A DNA stretch of 64,000 bases from Siphonodentalium dalli (GCA_032622095.1 CP136062.1:155742875-155806874), one strand, 5' to 3'; counted from the stretch's first letter, positions 1 through 12,594 are shown. A program made the numbers and translations. Notes: a model not told the origin generated them from the sequence alone.

Positions 1-384
1 GAATAATATTAAGTATTATAGGGGCTGGGGCATTTGTTGTTTGTTCTGGCGACCTGTGAGTTAAAGATGCCCAAATTTGATAAAATACACCTAATGTGAC
101 AAAATACACCAAATTTGACAAAAACAAAACTTTGGCAACATAAGCATGGATGCTATCATAGACGATATTGGAATGTTTGCTAGACTGACCACAGTCAAAC
201 GTGCTAAAAAGTTGCTCTTTTGAAATTCGACATTTGGCCATCAATACTTCATAATGATGATGCAGGGTTCGTTGTGCCATTCATTTTCTTGTATACAAAC
301 TGTGCATTTGAAGGTTGTTTGCTGTCAAACCGTCAGGGCATCTTTAAGTCATCGCTAGCAACGTTAGATGTGCTCACAAAACCT
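1..384. other. 3' flank of Helitron remnant, no gene
   Basis: AT-rich sequence lying beyond the end of the Helitron helicase reading frame (that frame runs on the minus strand and ends near 385). It probably includes the 3' part of the Helitron, but I could not identify a convincing terminal hairpin plus CTRR end. No coding signal seen. Confidence 0.4.
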
Positions 385-3300
385 AAGGATACACAATGAT
401 GCGAGTCTTTCCAGTAGGAGCGTGGACGAACAAAGTATGAGGAGTTCCAACTCTAGAACATCCTACATACAGTTGTCCATGCGAAAATTAAGACAGTTGT
501 AAACAAACAACAAATACAGTTTGGCCTTGAGACTTATTAATTGAAATGGCAAAGCTCAATTTTTGATTTTAGTTTCTTAAACCGAAACGGAATGTCAGAT
601 GGTATGGGGGTGTGCATGGCATAAACACATATTATCCACAGCCAGGCAGAATAGTAGCCACAATGACATGCTCCAATAGCTTAGTGACCACCAGCCGTGT
701 TCCGTTGAAAATGTTGCGCAGACGCATGGTTTTGCTCCTGCTTTCAGCCAAATATGGTGAAGAGGAAGACATGGTACCATGGCTCTAATAAATTAAATTA
801 TGTGCGATAGGTGACAACCTCTGATGAATCTGTAACAACGTCAACTGATGTGTAGGAATGAGAGCTCCCGGGCATTTCATTAACACGTTTGTTGTTGATG
901 CTGTTCAGTCACAGACATTGGCGCAATAATTGCAAGTTTACATAGACAAGTAATGTTTTGATAGTGGTCGCGTAGGCTTGAGAACACACGTGAAACGGGG
1001 AAGGATCCACACGCCATCATCGTCTAAAACACTTTAGTTTCTCTAAGTTGTTGTAATGTTCGAGCGAACTGTGCGAAAGCTGGTTCCCATGGAGTTGTGC
1101 TCGCAGCGATTTATGGTTACATGGTGCCGCAACGAAGAAGACTTCACGCAAGCCTGGTTCTCGTCAGCTTTCGTCCCCCTGGTAATGACTGGTAAAGTTT
1201 GCCTAAAGTCACCAGACAACATGACAGTGAGTCTCCCCATTTGTGGATTTGTATCCCGCACGTCTTTTAATGTTATGTCAATTGCCTCCAATGCTCTGGT
1301 ATGTGCCATTGTGCATTCATCCCATGCAATCATGTGTCACGTTCTGAAAAATTGCGCAAGTCCGGAAGTTTTGGAAATGTTGCAAACCGGAGCATCATTG
1401 GTGACCAAGTCCAAAGACAACTTAAAGGCAGAATGAGCTGTGGCAGCATTATCCGACGAAGCAACATGTTCGTGACGAAGTTTTCTCCCCAGTTCCAGCA
1501 GGTGCATCGTGAAAACATATTCCTCCAGTATGAGATTGCACTCCACCGATGGTGGAATATACTACCCTTTATTCGTGTAAACAAATTTTTTTCATTTTCA
1601 TTAATGTATCTGACCAAAGAATCGATTTCGTTGAATGTTTGCCGTAATATCTCGTTGTCAGAATGTTCAGCTCGCTTCAGTTTGAGGCCGACCAAGCGTA
1701 TGCAGTCCTTCTCCTCGCATAGCAATAACCATGTCTTCTATATCTATTAATGCGACAATGAAGACCTCATCACTGTAGGCACTTTCCATTTCCGGGTATC
1801 TTAATTGAACCTGGTGTTTAAAATCTTCAGAAAAATCATCCCGTTATTGGTATAGTATTAAAGGATCACAAACTTCACATGTTTTGAGGATAATTGCAGA
1901 TAATTCTGAGGCTTGTTGCTGAATGCGATGCCGAAGCTTTCATTAAAGTTGCATCCCATTTGGTATCGTCTTCGAGCAGTTAGCGCTTAACGCATGCTTC
2001 TCGGTAAGTAGCGCATACGTCGCCATCCACAATCCGGAGATCTGCAAACGAAGTTGGACAACTGACTTCACGTAGGAGTAGTCTTTAAAACAAACATGAA
2101 TGTTGGTTGGGATGGACGGTGTGTACTCCATAAAGCAGTGTCAAGTCTAATGTCAGCATGATTGTCTAGAGCACCTCAGTTTCTTCAAGTTCATCTGTTG
2201 TTACACCACGTGTAGTTGGGTGGTATTGGGTTATAAAACAACGTTTGTGCAAAGGAATCTTCTTGACACAGTTTAAAGAAAACCGCCAGTATAGTATCTC
2301 ACGGTGATATTGCTGCGTTATCGGTGGGTAGAATAAACCCGCTGACCATTTTCCAACTGGACAGCAAGTTGTTGGATGGCAGGATGTCGTTCGTGGATTG
2401 GAAATCCAGATATCCTCCACAAAGCTTCATTGCTGCTTATATATCGGCCCATCTGGTATTGGGTAACTTCATCGTGGACATCTTGCTGAAGTGCATGCAT
2501 AGCAGCATCCGATGTTTTGTTGTCGCCTTCGAGCAATTCGCGCTTAACACATGTTTCTCGATAAGTAACCCAGACGATGCCATCCACAGTCCGGTGATCT
2601 GCAAAAACGTGGGAGGTGGGACCCTTGACTTCATGTAGTAGTCTTAAATGGAAACATTCATGTTGGCTGGAATGGACGGTGTATACTCTCCCTATAGTAG
2701 TGTCGTGTCTAATTACAGCATTGTATTCTACTACAGAACCTCGTTTTTCTTCTATTCCATCTGTTGTTACGCTACGTGCAATAGGATTGTACCTGGTGAT
2801 AAAACAACGTTTGTGCCAAGGAATCTTCCTGACACAGTGCTATTGCCTGATTTGCAGCATTATCGGCGGTAAAATAAACCCGCTGACCATTTTCCAAATG
2901 GACAGCAAACTGCTAGATGCCATGATGTTGTTAGTGGACTAAAATTTCAAATATCCCATAAAACCTTCATTGTTGTGTATATATCTGATTGCTTTTAAAC
3001 CACCGTCTCCAGGTCTCCTTCGCATGTAAGAAGGATACTCATCCTCGGCTGTTTTAGTCTCCAGAATAAACGATTCGCGGTACCGTTTCTTGCACTTATT
3101 GTCTTTCATACACGGTGATTTGTGTTTATTGGAATTGAATGGACCGTGTACCATTATTGTGTGTCTCGACAATGTCGAAGAGCCATCTGTGTGTTGCAGG
3201 ATATGGAATCTCTGCCGATATGATGGATTCAAGCTGGTTGGATTGAATTTTGGTGATGAGCCAAATCAAAATATGCGCATGCGGCAACGAATTCTATGGT

Positions 3301-4060
3301 GGACTTTTGGCACCGCACTGGTCCGGCAATTTGGGACATTGTCATGAGGTCCATAACTTTCAGTACTAGGTGGAATGTCAGTGAGATAATATCTGTGACG
3401 TAAGTTTGACCAAGTAGAAGCTCACATTGTGTTTCCTTCCATTTTGAATTACATGTGATTGTTATAAGTAGATCGGATCGGTCGTAATGCCGAACAAAGG
3501 TCATGGCATGAAATGACAGGCATAAAAGTCCATACAAGAGACGGTCTTTCTATAGTTTCACCTGCCTGTGGAATTCCAAAGTGATAACCCTCTTCCCCAT
3601 TCACAAACAACAGAGGTTACAATAGGACATCATGCTATCTGTGTTTCGATGTTGCGTCTGAGATTATTATATCTGCATTTTAAAACAATATCCCTGGTTT
3701 CATATACCAACCAGTCACGATCACAGCTACTTCGTGGCATTACGGTGCATTAAAACGGCGAGCATGCTCTCCAGATTGAACATTGTCAGCATCAATGACG
3801 ACTTCTTGTTCTTGTCTAGGTGCACATTCCAAGGTGTACTTAGACCTTTGAACGCTATTGGTTGAATGTAGCATGTTCTGTAATGTCACAATGATATCAA
3901 ATCGTGTTCCTTGGTTTCCGTTGTATCTACTCTGCGTCTGGCTCTGAGGATCTCGCACAAAGTAAAGTTTTAGATATCGAGGTTGTTCGTCAGGCAGCGG
4001 CTGGAGGGATCCGAATATGTGGTAAACCTGCCCTTGGACTTTAGATATAGGCATACGCCC
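385..4060 (-). pseudogene. Helitron RepHel (rolling-circle Rep endonuclease + PIF1-like helicase), decayed
   Basis: Helitron transposase remnant read right to left across all three minus frames. The Helitron-like N-terminal domain starts near 4,054 (MPISKVQGQVYHIFGSL; EHARRFNAP at about 3,745; RDIVLKCRYNNLRRN near 3,670). The Rep part follows (TFVRHYDRSDLLITITCN near 3,470), and LPHAHILIWL carries the HUH motif at 3,273-3,281. Next come PCMKDNKCKKRYRESF (about 3,110) and GFPIHERHPAIQQLAVQLEN (about 2,370). The PIF1-like helicase shows WDECTMAHTRALEAID with Walker B, and LSGDFRQTLPV (about 1,200). Its C-terminus reads GTRLVVTKLLEHVIVATILP near 690 and FSHGQLYVGCSRVGTPHTLF near 460, ending IVYP. 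Domain order is that of Helitrons. Many frameshifts, stops and an internal tandem duplication make it non-functional. The family call rests on remembered motif consensus, but so many ordered motifs make it secure. Confidence 0.9.
1970..2965. repeat. internal tandem duplication within the Helitron gene
   Basis: The segment from about 1,970 to 2,430 is repeated, diverged, at about 2,527 to 2,965 with a period of 541-571 bp. Three ordered matches show this: CTTCGAGCA at 1,970 and 2,527; a block ending AAAACAACGTTTGTGC near 2,235 and 2,800; and CGCTGACCATTTTCCAA near 2,340 and 2,880. The duplicated piece codes for the stretch between the Rep and helicase domains. Confidence 0.8.
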
Positions 4061-4744
4061 TCCTTCCCCGTTGATATTGGGACCTATCGATGTTATCTGA
4101 ACTGCGATATTGTAGTTGAATGTTATTCAGAAAATGTTTCGATTCGGGCGTCGTGCCGACCAGAAGACTCCGATGGTTCTAGACGCATGGTTATTCTCAT
4201 CGTTCAGATATGTACCCCACATAATATATAATATAAAAAAACTGCTGTGTTGAGAGCCCCATGCTATTATAATTAAACTGTATAATTGAATAATGCGCAT
4301 ATCGTTCTACAGAGGTACATATACCGCGGTTCGTTCTAGATGAAACAACCGAGCCGAACACTGAAACAAACGCAAAAAAATGTATTAATGTCAATTTTGC
4401 CCCCATTTGTGGCCAAATTATCCACCACATAATTAATTATGTTGTGCATCAGCGACACTTTTTAGAAACGTTTATCTTATCTATTATGGTCTTAATCCAA
4501 TTAACCGACATCAATTCCCGTTCAGTATATCATGTAGACGTCTACATATCAGTTTCTATGAAAATCGTTGAATTAGTTTTATCAATTGTGTTGCTCCTCA
4601 TCCGTGATATCAATTCCTGACCCAAAATGGAAGCCAGCCGGAACATTTATGCTACGTCATTAGTGTTCGTATAGCGCAGATATCTACATATACGTTTGGG
4701 GACATCCAGGATACAAATGTGTTGTCAATCTTGGTGGTTCGCCC
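4061..4744. other. no gene recognised
   Basis: AT-rich spacer upstream (on the minus strand) of the Helitron gene. It may contain the Helitron 5' region, but no further protein similarity or defined end is visible. Confidence 0.4.
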
Positions 4745-5175
4745 AATCATTGACTTCGGCGGTGGAACGTTTGCAACTTTAAATCATACCTTAAATTCCA
4801 TGTACAATGGACATGACTATATATAGGTTTGGTGGAAATCTAAATTGACATCAGCAAAGCGTGTATCATGTTTGAGCTCTTTCACTGATGCACAACTGTG
4901 ACATCGACTTTCTTATCCTTAAACCAAACCATTAGACTCCCTATAATCGATTACAGAATATTTTTTTTATAAATGTGTGGTCTGTGTCATTTGGGGACCT
5001 TTAAACTACACCATTAATGCCACTATGATGGAGCTGGCTAACGACTCGTCAACTTAGCATTTCAATAACCCCCAAGGCAAGTATGCAAGGATGACTCGCA
5101 TTTAATGTCCACAAATTTGAAGGATAGCGAACGAAAGAAATGATTTATTCCACCGAGCCCGTTTCTTATACCATT
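4745..5175 (+). repeat. dispersed repeat D, unit 1
   Basis: About 430 bp matching, in reverse complement, the segments at about 13,880-14,285 and 42,510-42,915. Shared landmarks in order are AACTTTAAATCATACC, CCATGTACAAT, TGACATCGACT, ACCATTAGACTCCCTATA, TAGCATTTCAAT, CAAGGCAAGT and GGATGACTC. It has no coding potential I recognise, so it may be a non-autonomous transposon of unknown class. Confidence 0.7.
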
Positions 5176-7106
5176 GAATTGTATGATAAATGTGTTTTGG
5201 GAGGTCTATTTTACTTTAAACAGTTAACCATATATACCCCGTTCATATATCTAATGGTGGTATCTTAATAACAGGGTCGTTTGATTCTATATTTTATGGA
5301 AATACTAATAATGCAACACGTTCGAAAGAGATTCATAGAATTGTGGGTTGTTGTTGCTGCTGAAAATGTTCATGGGGAGTGATAGACCATCAGTAATGAT
5401 AACGATATGGTACAAGTCTGAGTTAAGAATAAGATTGGAATGGGCTTAGAGTAGTCATATCGGTTATCACAGGTAGAGTTTATAGTTTTGTTTAGAATGA
5501 GCTGTTAGTACTTTGAATGACTCGGTGTACTCGCACCAACGGACTGAAGGCCGTTGGTACTTGCGCGAGTTATTGCTATATATCCATTGCTCTTGTTAGT
5601 CTGATAACATTGGATCATTCAACGTGGCAATTTACAAACTCAGTTGGCGAAATACTTTGTCCTAGATATGTATATATGTACTTCTGCAACTTTGTACAGT
5701 GGGTTCGGGTGTTATATCAGGGGATCCACAAAGACACTTGTGGGTTGTCAAGTTGCAGGTATCATTTAATGACTGGAGAGGCGAATTCCTTTCGGATGTC
5801 GCTGATCATGAGGTAATGGTCGTTGTCCTCTATGTGTCCATATAATCAGTACGGGTGGTGGTCGGCGATGAAATGTGTGTATGTGTGATCATTTAAATCA
5901 CTGCAGTTGAGTCTGGGGCGGGTGTGGTTAATATGTGTTTGCCTGGTATTAGCTTCATAATAATGTTGGTTAACTCCCTGGTCCCCATTTAGGAACTCTG
6001 TAAATTATGCCAGGGATGCAAAACTTGTTTCGTTGTGGTCGATATTATTCCATAGGTCTATTGTTGAGGGAATTGAAGGCAGCGGAGCCGAACGTCGAGG
6101 CTTGGGGGAATTGGCCTGTCGGGTCTAAACATTTGTTATTTGAAAGCTTGTTGGGGTATCAGAGGCTTGCCGGACATCATTTTGTTCCCACCCGGTTTCC
6201 TTGTCATCGGAGAAACTTTGAGCCTTCGCAGCAACGTTACTTTTGGTGTGAACTATCGATCTTTTCCAAGAGGGTGGTATTTGCAATTGATCTGGGGGGA
6301 ATAGTTTGGTTAGGGATCTTCTTCCTGGATTATATGGTACGGTCGTTGGTTGGAGTATTCATGAGGTTATTCACTTTCTCATAAATTAAAATTTTTATGA
6401 AGTGTCGGCTCGTTTGCCTACATTGGTGCTCGGCGTAATCAATCATGTATTGTTTGTCATTTTTGTTTGCTGATGTTTTGGTATTCTTCTTAATAGTTTT
6501 GTGTGCATGGGTTTCACGTTGTTCATCTCTACTTTGAGGTGATTTGCGCACTCTGTAGTAGATTGCATAGCTGATTTAAAGAAAACCTTATGAATGCATA
6601 GATGTATTGACAGCCATAGTTTGTACGTTTCGGATGACATAGCATATTGTTTGTGTCGCCGGCGTCATCCCGGATTTGTGAACATCTGGCCACTTCCATA
6701 GCCGTCGATCGCACATGAGTAGTAGGTCCTCGGTCGATCGAGATTTGGGAGGCCGTCTGACCAAGTCAAGTGACGAAATGTCCTTTCTGTTTGTTGTAAT
6801 TGAACTGTATATCATATTATTACTCATTTTACCTTGTGGGTCTGCAGTTGTATTCCGTTTTCCCGGATACTTAGTTTATTTACTGTCTATTGCACGGAAG
6901 CGAGGAATATCGTCCAGAGAACTACGATGTTAGGTATCAGTAAAATTTGGCGGATGGTCAATCTTTCGTTTTTTGAGTTGCCAAATGAAAATAAAAGCAG
7001 ATGATCGACAACTATCCCAGCAGACACCTCGGACTACCCATCGAATTATGGTCGGGCCAAAGACTGGTACATAGCCGGAGCGGTGACCCGTTAGTCATTG
7101 CTTATA
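5176..7106. other. unassigned spacer
   Basis: No gene recognised. It contains two open frames, of 99 and 125 codons at 5,517 and 6,007 on the plus strand, which show no domain, signal peptide or family resemblance that I can see and have no second copy in the window. It also contains one compact hairpin (listed separately). Confidence 0.4.
5535..5558. repeat. 8-bp-stem hairpin
   Basis: ACCAACGG and CCGTTGGT form a perfect inverted repeat around an 8-nt loop (ACTGAAGG). The outer sequences CTCGC and GCGAG can extend pairing with a bulge. It could be a terminal hairpin of a rolling-circle element, but no adjacent terminus was found. Confidence 0.55.
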
Positions 7107-8610
7107 CCAGCCTCTTGGTACATCACCACAATGAGACAGGCGTTAGCAGTACACTGTTGAAACATTTATAAGTCATGAAGACGAAATTAACGGCACAACA
7201 TACATGATAAACAGAACACACAACTAGATACCAGAAAGAAAAAAATAACAGGTGGCAGAAATTTAATCTGAAACACTGTGAGTGTCGTGACTAGCCGATT
7301 GATTGAGCCGGATCAACTCAACCACCCGTATTGAAGAGATGTAGAACCAAAGAGGACCATGAGCTAAGCCATTACCACAGGTCGATGTCTCACTTGACAC
7401 GGCTGCCCTAGTATTCACAGAACTCCTGCACCACACATCAAGGGATGCACCCCTCGGCAAAAGTGGACCACTTTAGGGTAAATCTTTACGGGATTCTTAA
7501 TAAGTGAACCTATTCTACCCTGGTCCATACGGGGATGATTTCTTTATTATGATCAATTGGCAGCAAGCAATACAAAAATAGTGGTATATGTGGAGACAGA
7601 TAAGTGTTGATAGAGATCACATGGTGAATATCCATGCACTCCCAATGGCGATTCCTCAATAAATCACCCGAATAGCCTAAAGTGAAATGGGTTTTGTATC
7701 AGATGCTGAAATGCGTCTACGATTATGTTAACTTGTCGGATTGCAATAGCTGTTCAACATAATTATAACAAGGCAATTTTGAAAGTCACATGTGAAACTA
7801 AAGACAAACTATGCATAGATGTCTGAAATATCAGAGCTCATGGAACTATGTATGATATGACACTGATATGGACAGGAATGTCACCCCAATAGCCTCGGGT
7901 GGTATTCCGTTCTCGATCGGGCGATACACATCCGCGTTGCACTCAAGCACTAGCGACAACTGTATACTGTACTTACATATTTGCCCAAACACGTCTCGTC
8001 TTGCTCTCGTTTCCATCGATCACACCTACGCGACTATAGATATAAAGAACCATATTCGACATTGGTATGCGACTTATGCATGATGGCATATTAACGATGT
8101 ATCCATCGGCGGCATGAATGTGGCAATAATTATTCCTCCAATACCCATCTTACAATTGGGTATACATAAGGACTTGATAAAGCATACTGAGGTGTGAGAT
8201 GATAACATACGAGAGGATAGCACAAGTCTGAGTAATTTAAGTCCTCTCCTCTAAGTTTTTCAGTCTTCTAGAACCAAGAGCGTTTGGTGGGAAGATTCCA
8301 TTGCACGATATTTGAAAGTAGAAATAATTCATCACATTGCTCTTTTAAATTTTACAATTATTTTGTCCATTAACGTATATATATAATGAACTAACTTGTG
8401 TCCCTTCCCTGGTATGCAGTCAGCAACAACCTGCTAAACCGAGGGGTGATATACATGTGACATTGTCATCCGGTGTATGATGTACAGCTGAAATGCGGGC
8501 ATATAACTATACTTCAGTAATGCAGAATATTAACTCACCAGTACAAGGTTACAGTCCGTTACACCCTATTTCCCAGAACAAATTACCAGTGGTGTACGCT
8601 TGAGGATGTT
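7107..8610. repeat. dispersed repeat E, copy 1 in A
   Basis: About 1.5 kb shared with 31,838-33,310, 39,382-40,965 and, truncated, 11,281-12,330. It opens with CAGCCTCTTGGTAC then ATGAGACAGG, passes TTTCTTTATTATGATCAATT and TGTCACCCCAA, and fades after GTACAAGGTT. Short open frames on both strands are conserved among the units, but I recognise no protein. It is a repeat of unknown class. Confidence 0.75.
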
Positions 8611-8903
8611 CTTGGGGCGGAGACTCGTGATACGAGAATACCGATTTCTGGTTTCGCAGTAACGATACAGGTTATTTCTTTGATTGTTCATCATTCGCAC
8701 GTTAGGTTGATTTTACAACTATTTATTTATATTATTCTCACATTGTTTGATATCACACTGCCGTTATGGTACATTCATACGCTTGCAATATTGCACTGAA
8801 AACTGCAGAAATGCCAGCTGTAAAATAGTCAAAAACGGATTTTTTTGACAGTTGTCAACCAATAAGCTTTAACAATGATCATGTAGAACTGCGATTGTTT
8901 GCA

Positions 8904-9213
8904 TGATTGCTGATTGATTGGTTTGGGTTTAAGGTCACTTTCAGCAGCCAAGACCATAATACGACATTGCCAGTTTTAGTGGTGGATGAAATCCGCACAT
9001 TTACGGCTAATCTAAACTCTCGTCGGCCATGTGCGGCAAACCACTGGCCATCGGCGAGTGATTGGCAACTCCACCAGATAACGATTTCAAGTTAGAATGT
9101 CCATGATGGAAATATCTGGATTTGAACCCTCATCGCCAGCGCTGGAGGGCGAGTCGGCTTGGAGTTGTACCCCTATCCGACTGAGCCATCGATACACCCG
9201 CGTGATTGCTGAT
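8904..9213 (-). mobile_element. tRNA-derived SINE with 11-bp target-site duplication (copy A)
   Basis: Read on the minus strand from 9,202. A tRNA-like head has an A-box-like TGGCTCAGTCGG and a B-box GGTTCAAATCC, spaced as in RNA polymerase III promoters. A body follows, with a 3' end GTGACCTTAAACCCAAACC running into CAATCAATCA. The element (8,915-9,202) is bracketed by TGATTGCTGAT at 8,904-8,914 and 9,203-9,213. The head no longer folds as a proper tRNA. Both segmental copies carry it, so it inserted before the duplication. Confidence 0.85.
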
Positions 9214-10817
9214 ATCGCTGAGCTATTTACAATTATATTAAGAACACAGTGCGTGTTGGTATTCTTATGCCGGTCAAAATAATGTCACTTGATATGTTGG
9301 AATGTGAGATCGACACGGCCAGCGCCATCGATGGGATGCTGCTGATATATATATACGAGTACCATAAATGTTACATAGAGATGAGATGGTGCGCCCGCAC
9401 TTGGCTCAACGAAGAAATGCGGCGACTTTCTGACCTTCGATAAATCGCAGTGTAAGTCACCCTTGTAACATACATACACTATTTAATCTGAATCTGTATT
9501 ATCAAACTTTCCAACTATTGGACATTCCCATCGTAACACAACCAGTGGTTGATAAGTCTCAACTGATTGCTGCATTTCAGTCAAAAATTCGGTCCTTCAG
9601 TCTAAACACACAATAATACTCTTTGTTATATCAAATTATCAGCACAAAATTCAAAATAGTTTCGTCGGAAATTTCCAATTAATGTTGTGTCAGGCATTAA
9701 ATGTCAAACTGTTGTACTCTTGGAAATCCACCCTGACACACGTCCCTGGTGGTAAGTATTGCATTGATTGAAATATAGGTTTATACAAATACTTGAGTAT
9801 GTTCATATATAGTAACTAATTGGGCTATCCGGCGTTGTCCATGCGAGTTAGAATGTATTTTTGATATGCTTTATTTGAGTACTAAATTTACATAATCATA
9901 GCCTACACACAATAATTTACTGCATAGGTGTATATATGTATACATATGTATATATGATTGATGTATCAATGTCAAAGAATAACCATTGCCACTGCTGTCA
10001 AGACCCCCACCATGACAAAAGCAATTTTCAACACAACTTTATTACACCAATGCAGTGTTTAAGATAATCGCTAGACTATGTTCGCCCGGGTTCTAACCCA
10101 AACATATTCGAAAATCTGCACCTCTCAATGTGCCATTCCGATCGATACATTGCCATTTCGATAATAAATGAATTAAGCACATTTGAAACAACGAATACCC
10201 ATACTGAGTTATTGCCTCCATAAATCTTACGTTTGGTGAAGTTGGCGACAATGTTAGTGTCCATTCTGCCAGCCCCCGTCACCCTAGCTCACAATTTTCT
10301 GATTTGAGAAGTACCACTATTATGCCACGTCATGAGAGTGCTCGCGTATAACGGAGAAGCGTATACATGCATAATTAAGTACGACAATCGCCGATACCAA
10401 AATGTTATATCAACGCCCCTCCCCGATACACAATTCGTATCAAGGACAACCACTAATTCATCATTTGGGAATAAATTATTTGATAAAATACTAATTTAAA
10501 AAAAAAAAAAAATACTAAAACAAAATACAGAACAAAAAAAAAGAATAATAATATGCATAAGAAAGAGGATAACAGCAAAATCACTCAACATTATATTAAG
10601 ACAAAACAAAACAATTGTGGTGCAAAATAAGGAAATGTCCGATAAAAATGACTGGACAATTTCTTAAATGAGACCATTAAATTGGGTGGATAATAATTGA
10701 ATTAACTTACTGGAAATTCCCAACTTATCCCAAGTCCGCTAAGTTAGATATATTGTAGGCCCATGTACCTATCATCGCCACTCTCCAATGGATTAAAATT
10801 TTCCAACTAGTACTTCA
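9214..10817. other. no gene recognised; A-rich tract near 10,494-10,545
   Basis: AT-rich spacer with no coding similarity. It holds a palindromic TATATGTATACATATGTATATA run near 9,930-9,955 and a long A-rich stretch at 10,494-10,545. Copy B repeats both. Confidence 0.5.
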
Positions 10818-11049
10818 TTCCGTCCAGCTGATGGAAACTCCCAAATTGACACCCCTATAATAAAGGTTCGAATGGTTTCCAAATGATGACCATTCTGTCC
10901 AGATGTTGGAAACCTCAACAAGTACCCCTATAATAAAGGTTCGAATGGTTTCCAGCTGATGACCATTCTGTCCAGATGTTGAAAACTCCCCAACTGACAC
11001 CCCTATAATAAAGGTTCGAAAGGTTTTCAGCTGATGACAATTCAATCCA
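10818..11049. repeat. 73-75 bp minisatellite (copy A)
   Basis: Three and a bit tandem units anchored by ACCCCTATAATAAAGGTTCG at about 10,850, 10,924 and 10,999, alternating with ATTCTGTCCAGATGTTG-type segments. The array makes an open minus-strand frame only because the period is near a multiple of three. Confidence 0.9.
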
Positions 11050-11280
11050 AACAGTTGACCGAAATTAGGACATCATTCCAATTTTGGTCCAAAAATAGAA
11101 GAATTAAAACAATTTCAACCATTTTTAGTTTAAACATATTTATTTGTCTAATCTATATAACCCATCACATATAGCACATATATTGTGGAATTGGAGGACA
11201 GGTGCTAAATCACTTATGGGTACCCATCTCCCATATCACTGATAAATAAATAATTAGTAATAGCAAACCAACTTGAAATA

Positions 11281-12330
11281 TTTCTTTATTATGATCAATT
11301 AGCAGCAAGCATTAGAAAAAAAAACAGTGGTATATATGGAGACAAGTAAGTGTTGATCGAGTTCGCATGGTGAATATCTATGCACTCCTGAAGGCGATTC
11401 CTCAATAAATCACCCGAATAGCTTAAAGTGAAATGGGTTTTGTACAACAAGGCAAGTTTGAAAGTCACATGTGAAATTAAAGACAAGTCATGGATAGATG
11501 TCTGAAATATCAGAGCTCATGGAACTATGTATGATATGTCACTGATATGGACAGGAATGTCACCCCAAGAACCTCGGGTTGCAGTCCGTTCTGGGTAGGG
11601 CGACACATATCCGCGTTGCTCTCAAGCACCGGCGATAACGGCATACTGTACTTGCATATTTTCCCAAACACGTCTCGTGTTGCCCTCGTTTCCATCGATC
11701 ACACTTACGCGACTATAGATATAAAGAACCATAGTTGACATTGCTATGTGGATTATGCATGGCGGCATGTTAATCGGCGTCATTACTGTGGCATCATTGT
11801 AAAGTACACAAGAAATTGACAAAGCATAGTGAATTGTTTGATGTTAACATAAGAGAGGATAGCAGTTCACGTCTAAGGTTTGGAGTCCTCTCTTAAATGT
11901 TCAGTCTTTTAGAACCAAGAGCGTTTGGTGAGAAGATTTAATTGCACGATATTTGAAAGTAGAAATAATTCATCAAATTGCTCTCTTAAGTTTCACAATT
12001 AGTGTTTTCCTTTAAATTATATATATATAATGTTCGAACTTGTGTCCCTGGTATGCAGTCAGCAACAAAACATGCTAAACAGATGGGTGAGGTACATGTG
12101 GTATTGGAATCCGGTGTATGATTTACAGCTGAAATGCGGGCATATAACTATATGTCAGTACATGTATATTAATAACCTCTATATATTTTCGGCTTAGACA
12201 ACGCGTTCGTATTATGTATGTTAGCTGAAATGCAGAATATTAACTTATCAGTACAAGGTTCCACCCCGTTTTTCACAACAAAGTACCAAATTGTGTACAC
12301 ATGTGGATTGTCTTGTGACGGTCTTGTATA
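11281..12330. repeat. repeat E, copy 2 in A, truncated at its left end
   Basis: Starts abruptly at TTTCTTTATTATGATCAATT, which in the other E copies lies about 410-430 bp inside the repeat. It then follows E to about 12,330. In copy B the same unit is complete (39,382-40,965). Confidence 0.75.
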
Positions 12331-12399
12331 TAATCCACACCAAACTGCTCAGTGCGATAATCAGGGGACACAGTATCTCTGTGCACATGTCTGCTGATG

Positions 12400-12545
12400 A
12401 TAATTAGCTGTACATTTCTGGTGACAACCCTTATTGCTTTACAACTATAATGGAACAGTGCAATTATTTTGTGAAATCGTGGATGGTGGCCAATAAACTG
12501 AAACTAATTAGTGACAAAACTGAAGAAATGTGAGTGTCTAATCTG
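12400..12545 (+). mobile_element. LINE 3'-end fragment (copy A)
   Basis: TGTGAAATCGTGGATGGTGG..CAATAAACT and AAACTGAAGAAATGTGAGTG resemble the 3' end of the L1/Tx1-like LINE at 37,935-37,990 (TGTGAAATTGTGGATATTGC..CAATAAACT). This suggests a decayed 3' UTR of the same LINE family. Only about 65 nt align clearly. Confidence 0.5.
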
Positions 12546-12594
12546 GCATACGTAAAGAAAGTTAGCATATATGTTATGACTTTTGATGACACTC

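Noticed and set aside
1056-1750. Plus-strand open frames of 126 and 149 codons
   Set aside because: They lie opposite the Helitron helicase frame, whose translation has clear helicase motifs; the plus-strand products do not resemble anything.
6007-6384. 125-codon plus-strand frame as a gene
   Set aside because: No domain, no second copy, no splice or promoter context; kept only as an unassigned frame in the spacer.
9113-9200. Functional tRNA gene
   Set aside because: Only A- and B-box-like sequences remain; stems do not pair properly and it is joined to a SINE body with target-site duplications.
10815-11045. 76-codon minus frame with internal repeats as a repeat protein
   Set aside because: The periodicity is that of the 73-75 bp minisatellite; there is no start context or conservation beyond the DNA repeat.
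10818-11049. CRISPR-like array
   Set aside because: Repeat and spacer are both repeated; it is a eukaryotic minisatellite of 3-4 units.
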